A stretch of DNA of 64,000 bases from Pseudomonas aegrilactucae (GCF_019168305.1 NZ_JAHTBI010000079.1:34942-98941); one strand, 5' to 3'; numbered from the stretch's first letter, positions 23,876-33,828 are shown. The notes: generated from the sequence alone by a model not told the origin. Numbers and translations: made by a program.

Positions 23876-25294
23876 ATGTCGTCTCCTAGCCGCAGAACCT
23901 TCAATTCCGTCGCCCTGACGCGCCTGGCCCAAGCCAGTGCGCTGGCCCTGGCCGCCACCCTCGTGGGCTGCCAGAGCACCCGTCAGGTCGATGAATCCGA
24001 GAGCGTTCGCGCGCACAATTTCCAGGCCCGGATCAAGCAGAAACCGATTTTTGTCCACGACAAGAAGCCGGTCGAGCCTGCCGTGGCCCAGGACGTATGG
24101 GAGCGCATGCGCCAGGGCTTCCAGTTACAGGACGGCATCGCGGTCAACCCACGCATCGAGCAGCAGCGCCTGTGGTTCGCCAGCAACCCGTCGTTCCTCG
24201 AAAGCGCCGGCGACCGTGGCAGCCTGTACATCCACTACATCGTCGAGCGGCTGGAAGAGCGCGACATGCCGCTGGAACTGGCCCTGCTGCCGGCCATCGA
24301 AAGTGCCTACAACCCGATGGCCTACTCGCGCGCCCATGCCGTGGGCCTGTGGCAGTTCATCCCGTCGACCGGGCGCTACTTCAACCTGCGCCAGACACGC
24401 TTCTACGATGGCCGTCGCGACATCACCGCCTCGACCAACGCAGCGCTCGACTACCTGACCCGCCTGCACGACATGTTCAACGGTGACTGGCTGCTGGCCC
24501 TGGCCGCCTACAACGCTGGCGAAGGCACCGTAAGCCGGGCCATCGAACGCAACGAGAAGCTCGGCCTGCCGACCGACTACTGGAACCTGCCGCTGCCCAA
24601 GGAAACCCGCGACTACGTGCCCAAGCTGCTGGCACTGTCGCAGGTAGTCCTGACCCCGCAGGCGTATGGCGTGAACCTCAACCCGATCGCCAACGAGCCG
24701 TACTTCGAGGCCGTCGCGATCAAGGACCGCCTCGACCTGTCGCGCGTTGCCGCGCTGGCCGAAATCGACGAAGACGAGCTGTTCCAGCTCAACCCGGCGT
24801 TCAAGCAGCGCATGACCGTGGACGGCCCGCAGCAACTGCTGGTACCGACCGCCAAGGCGCAACTGCTGACCGCCAGCCTGTCGAACATGAAGCCCGAAGA
24901 GCTGCTCAGCCTGCAGCCGAAAAAGGCCGTGTTCGAAGCCGCCATGGCCGAAGCCTCGGCACCGGTGCGCAACAGCCGCTATCGGGTCAAGCGTGGCGAC
25001 AACCTGGGCAGCATCGCCAAGGCCAACAAGGTCAGCGTCAAGGACCTGCAACGCTGGAACAAACTGCGCGGCAACAACCTCAAGGTCGGCCAGACCCTGG
25101 TCATGCAAAGCGCCCAGCCGGCCGCCGGCAGCAACCAGAAAAAGCCCACCCAGTACAAGGTGCGCAAAGGCGACTCGCTGTACATGGTAGCCAAACGCTT
25201 CAACGTCGAAATGCAGCACCTCAAGCGCTGGAATCCGCGCAGCGGCCACGCCCTCAAACCAGGCCAGACCCTCACCGTCTACCTGCCGCATTGA
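23876..25294 (+). CDS. mltD: Membrane-bound lytic murein transglycosylase D
   Basis: The 472-residue lipoprotein has a signal ending ALALAATLVGC. The lytic transglycosylase domain (about residues 110-250) contains ALLPAIESAYNPMA, with the catalytic Glu, then VGLWQFIPSTGRYF and ALAAYNAGEG. Two LysM peptidoglycan-binding repeats follow (YRVKRGDNLGSIAKANKVSV and YKVRKGDSLYMVAKRFNVEM). It cleaves the glycan chain to anhydromuropeptides at the outer membrane inner face. It follows gloB by 99 bases in the conserved Pseudomonas order. Confidence 0.95.
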   Translation: MSSPSRRTFNSVALTRLAQASALALAATLVGCQSTRQVDESESVRAHNFQARIKQKPIFVHDKKPVEPAVAQDVWERMRQGFQLQDGIAVNPRIEQQRLWFASNPSFLESAGDRGSLYIHYIVERLEERDMPLELALLPAIESAYNPMAYSRAHAVGLWQFIPSTGRYFNLRQTRFYDGRRDITASTNAALDYLTRLHDMFNGDWLLALAAYNAGEGTVSRAIERNEKLGLPTDYWNLPLPKETRDYVPKLLALSQVVLTPQAYGVNLNPIANEPYFEAVAIKDRLDLSRVAALAEIDEDELFQLNPAFKQRMTVDGPQQLLVPTAKAQLLTASLSNMKPEELLSLQPKKAVFEAAMAEASAPVRNSRYRVKRGDNLGSIAKANKVSVKDLQRWNKLRGNNLKVGQTLVMQSAQPAAGSNQKKPTQYKVRKGDSLYMVAKRFNVEMQHLKRWNPRSGHALKPGQTLTVYLPH

Positions 25295-25413
25295 GTCGCA
25301 GGCTCCGGCTGCCCGGCCGGAGCCCGCACCTTGTCTGGGGTTACTCTTTTTCCTGCCGATACAAGCTGTTACTGTAGCCGGAATAAAGCCCAAGCCTGGA
25401 TCGGATCGCCGAC

Positions 25414-27246
25414 TTGATACGCCCCCTCCTGTTGCTGTCATTCAGCCTGGCCTTGAGCTTTCCCGCAGGCGCGACAATCAGCGAAAGCCACGGTTACGCC
25501 CAGTTCGGCACGCTCAAGTACCCAGCCAAATTCACCCACTTCGATTGGGTCAACCCGCAAGCGCCGAAAGGCGGCACCTTGCGCGCGATGGCATTTGGCA
25601 CGTTCGACACCCTCAACCCCTATACTTTCAAGGGCTCGAGCCCGGTTACCACGCCCAATTTCCTGCAGTACGGCGTGAACGAGCTGAACGAAACGCTGAT
25701 GGTCGGCACCGGCCAGCGCGATCCCTCCGGCGATGAAGCGACCTCCAGCTACGGGCTGATCGCACGCTCCGTGGAATACAGCGAGGACCGCAGCTGGGTG
25801 GTGTTCAACCTGCGGCCCGAGGCGCACTTTCACGATGGCAAGCCCATCACTGCCGCCGATGTGGCGTTCTCGTACCGCACGCTGCTCAAGGACGGCCACC
25901 CGACCTACCGCACCAGCCTGCAGGAAGTGCAGCGGGTCGACGTGCTCACCCCCCAGCGCATCCGCTTCGTGTTCAAGCGTGCCGGCAACCCTCTGCTGAT
26001 CCTGCGCCTGGGCGAGATGCCGGTGCTGCCCCAGCATTACTGGAAAGGTCGCGACTTCAAGGCCACCACGTTCGAGCCGCCCCTGGGCAGCGGCCCCTAC
26101 CGCATCACCCAGGTACAACCCGGACGGCGTCTGGTGTTCGAGCGCGTCAAGGATTACTGGGGCAAAGACCTGGCGGTCAACCGCGGCAAGTACAACTTCG
26201 ACCGTGTCGAATACGAGTTCTACCGCGACAGCGACGTGGCGTTCGAAGCGTTCAAGGCGGGCGAGTTCGATATCTACATCGAGCACCAGGCCAAGAACTG
26301 GGCCAACGGCTACAACTTCCCGGCGGTACGCCATGGCCAGGTGATCAAGGCTCAGGTCCAGCACCAGATACCCACCCAGACCCAGGGCCTGTTCATGAAC
26401 AGCCGTCGCGCCGCCTTCGGCGACGACCGCGTGCGCCAGGCGCTGGGCCTGATGCTGGACTTCGAGTGGACCAACCGCACCTTGTTCAGCAGCGCCTACA
26501 AGCGCGCTGCCAGCTTCTACCCCAACAGCGAGTTCAGTGCCCGTGGGCTGCCGCAGGGCAAGGAGTGGCTGCTGCTGGCGCCCTACCGCGAGCAACTGCC
26601 AGCAGCCCTGTTCACCCAGCCCTACAGCGTGGGCCAGACCGAAGGCCGTGGCATCGACCGCGACACCCTGCGCCAGGCCCTGGGCCTGCTGGGCCAGGCC
26701 GGCTGGAAGCTGTCCGGGCAACGCCTGCTCAACAGTACCGGGCAGCCCATGAAGGTGGAAATCCTGCTGGTGAACCCGAACCTGGAGCGCATCCTGCAAC
26801 CTTATGTCGAAAATCTTGCCAGCATCGGCATCGATGCGCGCTTGCGCACGGTAGACCGCGCCCAGTACAAACAGCGTCTGGACCAGTTCGACTTCGACAT
26901 GATTCTGATGACCTTGAGCCAGACACTCAGCCCCGGGCTGGAACAATGGCTGTACTTTCACTCCAGCCAGGCCGCCACCAAGGGCAGCAAGAACTACGCG
27001 GGCGTGAAAAGCCCGGTGGTCGACCACCTGCTAGAGTCTCTGCTCAATGCGCAAAGCCGCGATGATCAGGTGGCTGCAGCACGTGCGCTGGACCGGGTGC
27101 TGCTGTGGCAGCACTACATGATCCCCAACTGGTATCTCGACAATCACCGCCTGGCCTACCGCAACCGGTTCGCCTTTGTTGCCACGCCGCCCTACACACT
27201 GGGGCTGAACAGCTGGTGGCTCAAGCCCACGGAGAACGCCCAATGA
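25414..27246 (+). CDS. Periplasmic peptide-binding protein (YejA-like), first copy
   Basis: The 610-residue protein starts at TTG 25414; no in-frame ATG precedes the signal peptide (IRPLLLLSFSLALSFPAGA). It belongs to the SBP_bac_5 family, with VNPQAPKGGTLRAMAFGTFD, NLRPEAHFHDGKPITAADVA, GSGPYRI and DFEWTNRTLF. It should bind oligopeptides for the ABC permease encoded downstream. It resembles E. coli YejA, which also admits microcin C. It is 119 bases after mltD, and its stop overlaps the second copy's ATG (ATGA). Confidence 0.9.
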   Translation: MIRPLLLLSFSLALSFPAGATISESHGYAQFGTLKYPAKFTHFDWVNPQAPKGGTLRAMAFGTFDTLNPYTFKGSSPVTTPNFLQYGVNELNETLMVGTGQRDPSGDEATSSYGLIARSVEYSEDRSWVVFNLRPEAHFHDGKPITAADVAFSYRTLLKDGHPTYRTSLQEVQRVDVLTPQRIRFVFKRAGNPLLILRLGEMPVLPQHYWKGRDFKATTFEPPLGSGPYRITQVQPGRRLVFERVKDYWGKDLAVNRGKYNFDRVEYEFYRDSDVAFEAFKAGEFDIYIEHQAKNWANGYNFPAVRHGQVIKAQVQHQIPTQTQGLFMNSRRAAFGDDRVRQALGLMLDFEWTNRTLFSSAYKRAASFYPNSEFSARGLPQGKEWLLLAPYREQLPAALFTQPYSVGQTEGRGIDRDTLRQALGLLGQAGWKLSGQRLLNSTGQPMKVEILLVNPNLERILQPYVENLASIGIDARLRTVDRAQYKQRLDQFDFDMILMTLSQTLSPGLEQWLYFHSSQAATKGSKNYAGVKSPVVDHLLESLLNAQSRDDQVAAARALDRVLLWQHYMIPNWYLDNHRLAYRNRFAFVATPPYTLGLNSWWLKPTENAQ

Positions 27247-29090
27247 TGCCATTGCCTCGCCTGCGCCTGCTGGCCGCCGGCCTGTTGCTGGCCAGCCTGA
27301 GCCTGCCGGCCCTGGCCGCACCGCAACATGCACTGACCCTGTACGACGAAGCGCCCAGGTACCCAGCCAGCTTCAAGCATTTCGACTACGTGAACCCCGA
27401 CGCGCCCAAAGGCGGTACCTTCCGCCTCAATGGCTCCGGCGGCTTCGACAGCCTCAACCCCTTCATCAACAAGGGCGTGCCGGCCGACAATATCGACCTG
27501 GTGTACGACACGCTGGCGCGCGCCAGCCTCGACGAACCGTTCACCGAATACGGGCTGCTGGCCAAGCAGATCGAGAAGGCTCCCGACAACAGCTGGGTAC
27601 GCTTCTACCTGCGGCCCGAAGCGCGCTTCCAGGATGGCCATGCGGTACGCGCCGATGACGTGGTGTTCACCTTCCAGACCCTGATCAAGAGCGGCGCGCC
27701 GCTGTACCGTGCGTATTACGCCGATGTCGACGAAGTGATTGCCGAAGACCCGTTACGCGTGCTGTTCAAGTTCAAGCACAAGGGCAACCGCGAGCTGCCG
27801 TTGATTCTCGGCCAGTTGCCAGTGCTGCCCAAGCACTGGTGGGCCACCCGCGACTTTACCAAGGGCAACCTGGAGATCCCGCTGGGCAGCGGCCCGTACA
27901 AGGTCGCCGAGGTCAAGGCCGGGCGCTCGGTACGCTATCAGCGCGACCCGAACTACTGGGGCAAGGACCTGCCGATCAACCGCGGCTTCTTCAACTTCGA
28001 CACCCTGCGCGTGGACTACTACCGCGACAACACCGTGGCGCTCGAGGCGCTCAAGGCCGGGCAGTTCGACTACTGGCTGGAAGTCAGCGCAAAAAACTGG
28101 GCCACCGCGTACAACATCTCGGCCGTGCGCGACAAGCGCCTGATCCGCGAGGAGATCGTCAACGGCAACCCCACCGGCATGCAGGGCTTCGTGTTCAACC
28201 TGCGTCGCCCGGTGTTCCAGGACGTGCGCGTGCGTGAAGCGCTGAGCCTGCTGCTGGATTTCGAATGGACCAACAAGCAACTGTTCAACGGCGCCTACAC
28301 CCGTACCACCAGCTACTTCGAAAACTCCGACATGGCGGCCAGCGGGCTGCCCAGCGCCGCCGAGCTGAAACTGCTCGAACCCCTGCGTGACAAGGTCCCG
28401 GCGCAAGTCTTTACCCAGCCGTTCAAGAACCCGGTCACCGACGGCAGCGGCATGATCCGCGAACAGCAGCGCAAGGCCTACAAGCTGCTGCAGGACGCCG
28501 GCTGGCGCATCCAGGATGACAAGATGGTGGATGCCCAAGGCAAGCCGGTGGTCATTGAGTTCCTGCTGGCACAGACCGAGTTCGAACGCATCCTGCTGCC
28601 CTACAAGCGCAACCTGGCCGACCTGGGCATCGAGCTGAGCATTCGCCGTGTCGACGTCTCCGAGTACATCAACCGGCTGCGCTCGCGGGACTTCGACATG
28701 ATCGTCGGCGGCTTCCCGCAATCCAACTCCCCCGGCAACGAGCAGCGCGAGTTCTGGCAGAGCGCCAGCGCCGACAAGCCCGGCAGCCGCAATTTCATGG
28801 GCTTGAAGGATCCGGCCGTCGACAGCCTGGTGGAGGGGCTGATCAATGCCGATTCGCGCCAGAGCCTGATCGACCACACCCGCGCCCTGGACCGCGTGCT
28901 GCAGTGGGGCTACTACGTGGTCCCCAACTGGCACATCAAGACCTGGCGCGTGGCGTACTGGAACCACATCGGCCACCCGGCCACGCCGCCCCGGTACGAC
29001 ATCGGCATCAACACCTGGTGGATCAAGCCCGATGTCGCGCCGAGCGTACCGGTAGCTACCGACGCCACGCCAACGGCCGGGGAGCAATAG
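27243..29090 (+). CDS. Periplasmic peptide-binding protein (YejA-like), second copy
   Basis: The 615-residue paralogue of the preceding gene has the same landmarks: YVNPDAPKGGTFRLNGSGGF, FYLRPEARFQDGHAVRADDV, GSGPYKVAEV and LDFEWTNKQLFNGAY. Its signal peptide is MMPLPRLRLLAAGLLLASLS to ALAA. ATG 27243 overlaps the previous stop by four bases, after a GGAG in the end of that gene, so translation is probably coupled. The two copies have diverged throughout, so they may cover different peptides for one membrane complex. Confidence 0.92.
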   Translation: MMPLPRLRLLAAGLLLASLSLPALAAPQHALTLYDEAPRYPASFKHFDYVNPDAPKGGTFRLNGSGGFDSLNPFINKGVPADNIDLVYDTLARASLDEPFTEYGLLAKQIEKAPDNSWVRFYLRPEARFQDGHAVRADDVVFTFQTLIKSGAPLYRAYYADVDEVIAEDPLRVLFKFKHKGNRELPLILGQLPVLPKHWWATRDFTKGNLEIPLGSGPYKVAEVKAGRSVRYQRDPNYWGKDLPINRGFFNFDTLRVDYYRDNTVALEALKAGQFDYWLEVSAKNWATAYNISAVRDKRLIREEIVNGNPTGMQGFVFNLRRPVFQDVRVREALSLLLDFEWTNKQLFNGAYTRTTSYFENSDMAASGLPSAAELKLLEPLRDKVPAQVFTQPFKNPVTDGSGMIREQQRKAYKLLQDAGWRIQDDKMVDAQGKPVVIEFLLAQTEFERILLPYKRNLADLGIELSIRRVDVSEYINRLRSRDFDMIVGGFPQSNSPGNEQREFWQSASADKPGSRNFMGLKDPAVDSLVEGLINADSRQSLIDHTRALDRVLQWGYYVVPNWHIKTWRVAYWNHIGHPATPPRYDIGINTWWIKPDVAPSVPVATDATPTAGEQ

Positions 29091-29091
29091 C

Positions 29092-30165
29092 ATGCTGGCC
29101 TATATCTTTCGCCGCCTGCTGCTGATCATCCCCACCTTGCTGGGCATCCTGATCATCAACTTCGCGATCATCCAGGCCGCCCCCGGCGGCCCGGTCGAGC
29201 AGATGATCGCCAAGCTCGAAGGCTTCGACGGCGCCACCAGCCGCATCGCCGGCGGTGGCTCGGAGGTCTCGGTGGCGGGCTCCAACTACCGCGGCGCACA
29301 GGGCCTGGACCCGGCCCTGATCGAGGAAATCGAGCGCATGTACGGCTTCGACAAGTCGGCGCCGGAACGCCTGTGGATCATGATCAAGAACTACGCCCAG
29401 CTGGATTTCGGCAACAGCTTCTTCCGTGACGCCAAGGTCATCGACCTGATCGCAGAAAAGATGCCGGTGTCGATCTCGCTGGGGCTGTGGAGCACGCTGA
29501 TCATGTACCTGGTGTCAATACCGCTGGGCATCGCCAAGGCCACGCGCCACGGCAGCCACTTCGACGTGTGGACCAGCTCGGCGATCATCATCGGCTACGC
29601 GATCCCGGCGTTCCTGTTCGCCATCCTGCTGATCGTGCTGTTTGCCGGCGGCAGCTATCTGGACTGGTTCCCGCTGCGCGGGCTGACGTCGAACAACTTC
29701 GACGAGCTGAGCACCGGCGGCAAGATCCTCGACTATTTCTGGCACCTCACGCTGCCGGTGACGGCCCTGGTGATCGGCAACTTCGCCACCATGACCCTGC
29801 TGACCAAGAACAGCTTCCTGGACGAGATCAACAAGCAGTACGTGGTCACCGCCAAGGCCAAGGGCCTGAGCCCGAACCGCGTGCTGTACGGGCATGTGTT
29901 CCGCAACGCCATGCTGCTGGTGATCGCGGGCTTTCCGTCGGCCTTCATCGGCATCTTCTTCACCGGCTCCTTGCTGGTGGAGGTGATCTTCTCCCTCGAT
30001 GGCCTGGGCCTGATGAGCTTCGAGGCAGCCATCAACCGCGACTACCCGGTGGTGTTCGGCACACTGTTCATCTTCACCCTGCTGGGCCTGGTGGTGAAGC
30101 TGATCGGTGACCTGACCTATACCCTGGTCGACCCACGCATCGACTTCGACAGCCGGGAGCACTGA
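29092..30165 (+). CDS. yejB: Peptide ABC transporter permease (YejB-like)
   Basis: The 357-residue inner-membrane protein has the N-terminal helix MLAYIFRRLLLIIPTLLGIL typical of DppB/YejB permeases, then a periplasmic loop and five helices. The cytoplasmic EAA-type loop is VVTAKAKGLSPNRVLYGHVF. It pairs with the YejE-like subunit encoded next. It begins one base after the stop of the second binding protein, so the operon is tight. Confidence 0.94.
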   Translation: MLAYIFRRLLLIIPTLLGILIINFAIIQAAPGGPVEQMIAKLEGFDGATSRIAGGGSEVSVAGSNYRGAQGLDPALIEEIERMYGFDKSAPERLWIMIKNYAQLDFGNSFFRDAKVIDLIAEKMPVSISLGLWSTLIMYLVSIPLGIAKATRHGSHFDVWTSSAIIIGYAIPAFLFAILLIVLFAGGSYLDWFPLRGLTSNNFDELSTGGKILDYFWHLTLPVTALVIGNFATMTLLTKNSFLDEINKQYVVTAKAKGLSPNRVLYGHVFRNAMLLVIAGFPSAFIGIFFTGSLLVEVIFSLDGLGLMSFEAAINRDYPVVFGTLFIFTLLGLVVKLIGDLTYTLVDPRIDFDSREH

Positions 30166-30166
30166 G

Positions 30167-31186
30167 ATGACGCTTTCCCCTCTCAACCGCCGCCGCTTCC
30201 AGCGCTTCAAGGCCAACCGCCGCGGCTGGTGGTCACTGTGGCTGTTCCTGATCCTGTTCGGCCTGAGCCTGGGCGCCGAGCTGATCGCCAACGACAAGCC
30301 GCTGGCGGTGCGCTATGACGGCGAATGGTACTTCCCGGCGCTCAAGCGCTACCCGGAGACCACCTTCGGCGGCGAGTTCCCGCTGGAGGCCAACTACAAG
30401 AGCCCGTACATCCGCGAGCTACTGGCCGCCAAGGACAGCTGGGTGCTGTGGGCACCGATTCCGTTCAGCTACCAGAGCATCAACTACGACCTGAAGGTGC
30501 CCGCCCCGGCGCCGCCCTCGGCGCAGAACCTGCTGGGCACCGATGACCAGGGCCGCGATGTGCTGGCGCGGGTTATCTATGGCTTTCGCATCTCGGTGCT
30601 GTTCGCCCTGACACTGACCGTACTCAGCTCGATCATCGGCGTGATCGCAGGTGCCCTGCAGGGGTTCTACGGAGGCTGGGTGGACCTGGCCGGACAGCGC
30701 TTTCTGGAGATCTGGTCAGGGCTGCCGGTGCTGTACCTGCTGATCATCCTGGCCAGTTTCGTACAGCCCAACTTCTGGTGGCTGCTGGGCATCATGCTGC
30801 TGTTTTCGTGGATGAGCCTGGTGGACGTGGTGCGCGCCGAATTCCTGCGCGGGCGCAACCTGGAGTACGTGCGGGCGGCGCGGGCGCTGGGCATGCAGAA
30901 TGGCGCGATCATGTACCGCCACATTCTGCCCAACGCGATGGTGTCGACCATGACCTTCCTTCCGTTCATTCTCACCGGCGCCATCGGCACCCTGACTGCG
31001 CTGGACTTCCTGGGCTTCGGCCTGCCGCCTGGCGCGCCGTCGCTGGGCGAGCTGGTGGCCCAGGGCAAGTCCAACCTGCAGGCGCCATGGCTGGGCATGA
31101 GCGCGTTCGCCGTGCTGGCCTTGATGCTGAGCCTGCTGGTGTTTATCGGCGAGTCCGCCCGCGATGCCTTCGACCCGAGGAAATGA
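30167..31186 (+). CDS. yejE: Peptide ABC transporter permease (YejE-like)
   Basis: The 339-residue protein has an N-terminal cytoplasmic segment rich in Arg (RRRFQRFKANRRGWWSLW) and a membrane helix. A long periplasmic stretch follows (residues about 40-125, with LLGTDDQGRDVLARVIYGFR at its end), then five helices. The EAA loop is YVRAARALGMQNGAIMYRHI. This is the DppC/YejE pattern. It starts one base after yejB ends. Confidence 0.94.
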   Translation: MTLSPLNRRRFQRFKANRRGWWSLWLFLILFGLSLGAELIANDKPLAVRYDGEWYFPALKRYPETTFGGEFPLEANYKSPYIRELLAAKDSWVLWAPIPFSYQSINYDLKVPAPAPPSAQNLLGTDDQGRDVLARVIYGFRISVLFALTLTVLSSIIGVIAGALQGFYGGWVDLAGQRFLEIWSGLPVLYLLIILASFVQPNFWWLLGIMLLFSWMSLVDVVRAEFLRGRNLEYVRAARALGMQNGAIMYRHILPNAMVSTMTFLPFILTGAIGTLTALDFLGFGLPPGAPSLGELVAQGKSNLQAPWLGMSAFAVLALMLSLLVFIGESARDAFDPRK

Positions 31187-31187
31187 G

Positions 31188-32798
31188 ATGAGCAACGACA
31201 CCTTGATCGAAGTGCGCGACCTGTCCGTCGAGTTTGTCACCGGCGAGCAGCAGCAACGCGTGGTCGAAGGCATCAGCTTCGATATCCGCCGCGGCGAGAC
31301 CCTGGCCCTGGTGGGCGAAAGCGGCTCGGGCAAGTCGGTAACCGCGCACTCCATCCTGCGCCTGCTGCCCTACCCCCTGGCGCGCCACCCCAGCGGCACC
31401 ATCACCTACGAAGGCCGCGACCTGCTGACCCTGGACGAGAAGCAGATGCGCCGCATCCGCGGCAACCGCATCGCGATGATCTTCCAGGAACCGATGACCT
31501 CGCTGAACCCGCTGCACACCATCGAAAAGCAGATCAACGAAATCCTCATGCTGCACAAGGGCCTGCGCGGCAAGGCTGCCACCGCGCGCACCCTGGAGCT
31601 GCTGGAGCTGGTGGGCATTCCCGACCCGGCCAAGCGCCTCAAGGCCCTGCCCCATGAGCTGTCGGGCGGCCAGCGGCAACGGGTGATGATTGCCATGGCC
31701 CTGGCCAACGAGCCGGAACTGCTGATTGCCGACGAGCCGACCACGGCGCTGGACGTCACCGTGCAGCTGAAAATCCTCGAATTGCTCAAGGATCTGCAGG
31801 CGCGCCTGGGCATGGCGCTGTTACTGATCAGTCACGATTTGAACCTGGTGAAAAGAATTGCCCATCGCGTATGTGTCATGCAGCGCGGTTGCATCGTCGA
31901 ACAGGCGTCGTGTGACGAATTGTTCCGTGCCCCGCAGCATCCGTACACGCAAGTGCTGCTTGGCGCCGAGCCCAGCGGCACGCCTGCCGGCAACCCGGTA
32001 GGTGCGCCGATGCTCGAGGTCGAGGACCTGCGCGTGTGGTTCCCGATCAAGAAGGGCCTGCTGCGCAAGACCGTCGATCACGTCAAGGCGGTGGACGGCA
32101 TCAACTTCAGCCTGCCCCAGGGCCAGACCCTGGGCATCGTGGGCGAGAGTGGCTCGGGCAAGTCCACCCTGGGCCTGGCGATCTTGCGATTGATCGCCAG
32201 CCAGGGCCGCATACGCTTTGAAGGCCAGGCGCTGGAGGGCCTTACGCAACAGCAGGTACGGCCATTGCGCCGGCAGATGCAGGTGGTTTTCCAGGACCCC
32301 TTCGGCAGCCTGAGCCCACGCATGTGCGTGAGCGATATCGTCGCAGAGGGCCTGCGCATTCATCGGATTGGCACGGAGGCAGAGCAGGAACAGGCGATCA
32401 TGGAGGCGCTCGAGGAAGTAGGGCTGGATCCGCAAACGCGGCACCGCTACCCTCACGAGTTCTCCGGTGGCCAGCGACAACGTATTGCCATTGCCCGGGC
32501 ACTGGTATTGAAACCGGCACTGATACTGCTGGACGAGCCCACCTCGGCGCTCGACCGGACCGTACAGCGCCAGGTGGTGGAACTGCTGCGTACGCTGCAG
32601 ACCAAGTACAACCTGACCTACTTGTTCATCAGCCATGATCTGGCGGTGGTCAAGGCGCTCAGCCACCAGTTGATGGTGGTCAAGCAGGGCAAGGTGGTGG
32701 AACAAGGTCCGGCGTCGAGCATTTTCAGCGCCCCGCAACATCCCTATACACAGCAGCTGCTGGAAGCCGCCTTTTTGGCCCCCACAGCTGTCGATTAA
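31188..32798 (+). CDS. yejF: Peptide ABC transporter ATPase with two fused ABC domains (YejF-like)
   Basis: The 536-residue protein contains two complete cassettes. Domain 1 has GESGSGKSVTAH, LSGGQRQRVMIAMAL and LLIADEPTTALD. Domain 2 has GESGSGKSTLGLA, FSGGQRQRIAIARAL and LILLDEPTSALD. Both end in the oligopeptide-type C-terminal region (AP-HPYTQ-LL). ATG 31188 is one base after the yejE stop. It powers import through YejB/YejE and the two binding proteins. Confidence 0.95.
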   Translation: MSNDTLIEVRDLSVEFVTGEQQQRVVEGISFDIRRGETLALVGESGSGKSVTAHSILRLLPYPLARHPSGTITYEGRDLLTLDEKQMRRIRGNRIAMIFQEPMTSLNPLHTIEKQINEILMLHKGLRGKAATARTLELLELVGIPDPAKRLKALPHELSGGQRQRVMIAMALANEPELLIADEPTTALDVTVQLKILELLKDLQARLGMALLLISHDLNLVKRIAHRVCVMQRGCIVEQASCDELFRAPQHPYTQVLLGAEPSGTPAGNPVGAPMLEVEDLRVWFPIKKGLLRKTVDHVKAVDGINFSLPQGQTLGIVGESGSGKSTLGLAILRLIASQGRIRFEGQALEGLTQQQVRPLRRQMQVVFQDPFGSLSPRMCVSDIVAEGLRIHRIGTEAEQEQAIMEALEEVGLDPQTRHRYPHEFSGGQRQRIAIARALVLKPALILLDEPTSALDRTVQRQVVELLRTLQTKYNLTYLFISHDLAVVKALSHQLMVVKQGKVVEQGPASSIFSAPQHPYTQQLLEAAFLAPTAVD

Positions 32799-32816
32799 CC
32801 TGAAGAGGAACAACAC

Positions 32817-33611
32817 ATGGGTTTTCTCGCCGGTAAGCGCGTACTGATCGTCGGTGTCGCAAGCAAACTGTCCATCGCATCCGGTATCGCTGCCGCCATG
32901 CATCGCGAGGGTGCAGAACTTGCCTTCACCTACCAGAACGAAAAGCTCAAGGGCCGCGTCGAAGAGTTCGCCGCTGGCTGGGGCTCCAGCCCTGAGCTGT
33001 GCTTCCCCTGTGACGTTGCCAGCGATGAAGAAATCGCCAAGGTCTTCGAAGAGCTGAGCAAGAAGTGGGACGGCCTGGACTGCATCGTGCACTCCGTAGG
33101 CTTCGCGCCGGGCGACCAGCTCGATGGCGACTTCACCCAGGCCACCACCCGTGATGGCTTCCGTATCGCCCACGACATCAGCGCCTACAGCTTCGTGGCC
33201 CTGGCCAAGGCCGGTCGCGAACTGATGAAAGGCCGCAATGGCAGCCTGCTGACCCTGTCGTACCTGGGTGCCGAGCGCACCATGCCGAACTACAACGTGA
33301 TGGGCATGGCCAAGGCCAGCCTGGAAGCCGGTGTACGTTACCTGGCACGCAGCCTGGGCCCGGATGGCACCCGTGTGAACGCGGTATCGGCCGGTCCTAT
33401 CCGCACCCTGGCGGCCTCGGGCATCAAGAACTTCCGCAAGATGCTGGACGCCAACGAAGCGCAGACCCCACTGCGTCGCAACGTCACCATCGACGAAGTC
33501 GGCAATGCCGGCGCCTTCCTCTGCTCGGACCTGGCGTCGGGCGTGAGCGGTGAAATCATGTACGTGGACGGTGGCTTCAACACTACCGCCATGGGCGACC
33601 TTACCGAGTAA
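32817..33611 (+). CDS. fabI: Enoyl-[acyl-carrier-protein] reductase (NADH)
   Basis: The 264-residue short-chain dehydrogenase has the FabI-type nucleotide loop GVASKLSIASGIA. The active site is LSYLGAERTMPNYNVMGMAK, with tyrosines near 146 and 156 and lysine near 163. The substrate loop is AGPIRTLAASGI. It carries out the last reduction in each cycle of type II fatty-acid elongation. It follows yejF by 18 bases after GAGGAAC, so it may be partly read through, and is closed by the terminator at 33626-33651. Confidence 0.96.
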   Translation: MGFLAGKRVLIVGVASKLSIASGIAAAMHREGAELAFTYQNEKLKGRVEEFAAGWGSSPELCFPCDVASDEEIAKVFEELSKKWDGLDCIVHSVGFAPGDQLDGDFTQATTRDGFRIAHDISAYSFVALAKAGRELMKGRNGSLLTLSYLGAERTMPNYNVMGMAKASLEAGVRYLARSLGPDGTRVNAVSAGPIRTLAASGIKNFRKMLDANEAQTPLRRNVTIDEVGNAGAFLCSDLASGVSGEIMYVDGGFNTTAMGDLTE

Positions 33612-33625
33612 GGTTGGCAAGATGG

Positions 33626-33651
33626 GAAAAGGCCGCTGATGCGGCCTTTTC
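33626..33651 (+). terminator. Terminator after fabI
   Basis: GAAAAGGCCGC and GCGGCCTTTTC form a perfect stem around TGAT, ending in a T-rich tract, 15 bases after the fabI stop. Confidence 0.92.
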
Positions 33652-33691
33652 TTTGTGTGGAATTTACAGCTCTACTGACTGTTCCGACCCT

Positions 33692-33773
33692 TTCGCTGGC
33701 AAGCCAGCTCCCACAGGTACAGCGTAGATCTCAGGATCTCCGATAAGCCTGTGGGAGCTGGCTTGCCAGCGAA
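33692..33773. repeat. REP doublet (P. putida type), inverted pair
   Basis: TTCGCTGGCAAGCCAGCTCC plus CACAGG at 33692-33717 is repeated as its exact reverse complement at 33748-33773. It is the same unit as at 2137-2209, located between the convergent fabI and ppiD genes. Confidence 0.9.
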
Positions 33774-33798
33774 GGGGCCCGCACAGGCAGCACAAAAA

Positions 33799-33828
33799 CA
33801 GAAAGGGCCGCATCAGCGGCCCTTTCTG
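33799..33828 (-). terminator. Terminator of ppiD
   Basis: CAGAAAGGGCCGC and GCGGCCCTTTCTG form a 13-base perfect stem around ATCA. On the minus strand it is followed by TGTTTTTGTG, 17 bases after the ppiD stop. Confidence 0.88.

Noticed and set aside
31821..33620. 599-codon minus-strand frame opposite yejF and fabI
   Set aside because: Antisense shadow spanning two certain genes on the other strand.
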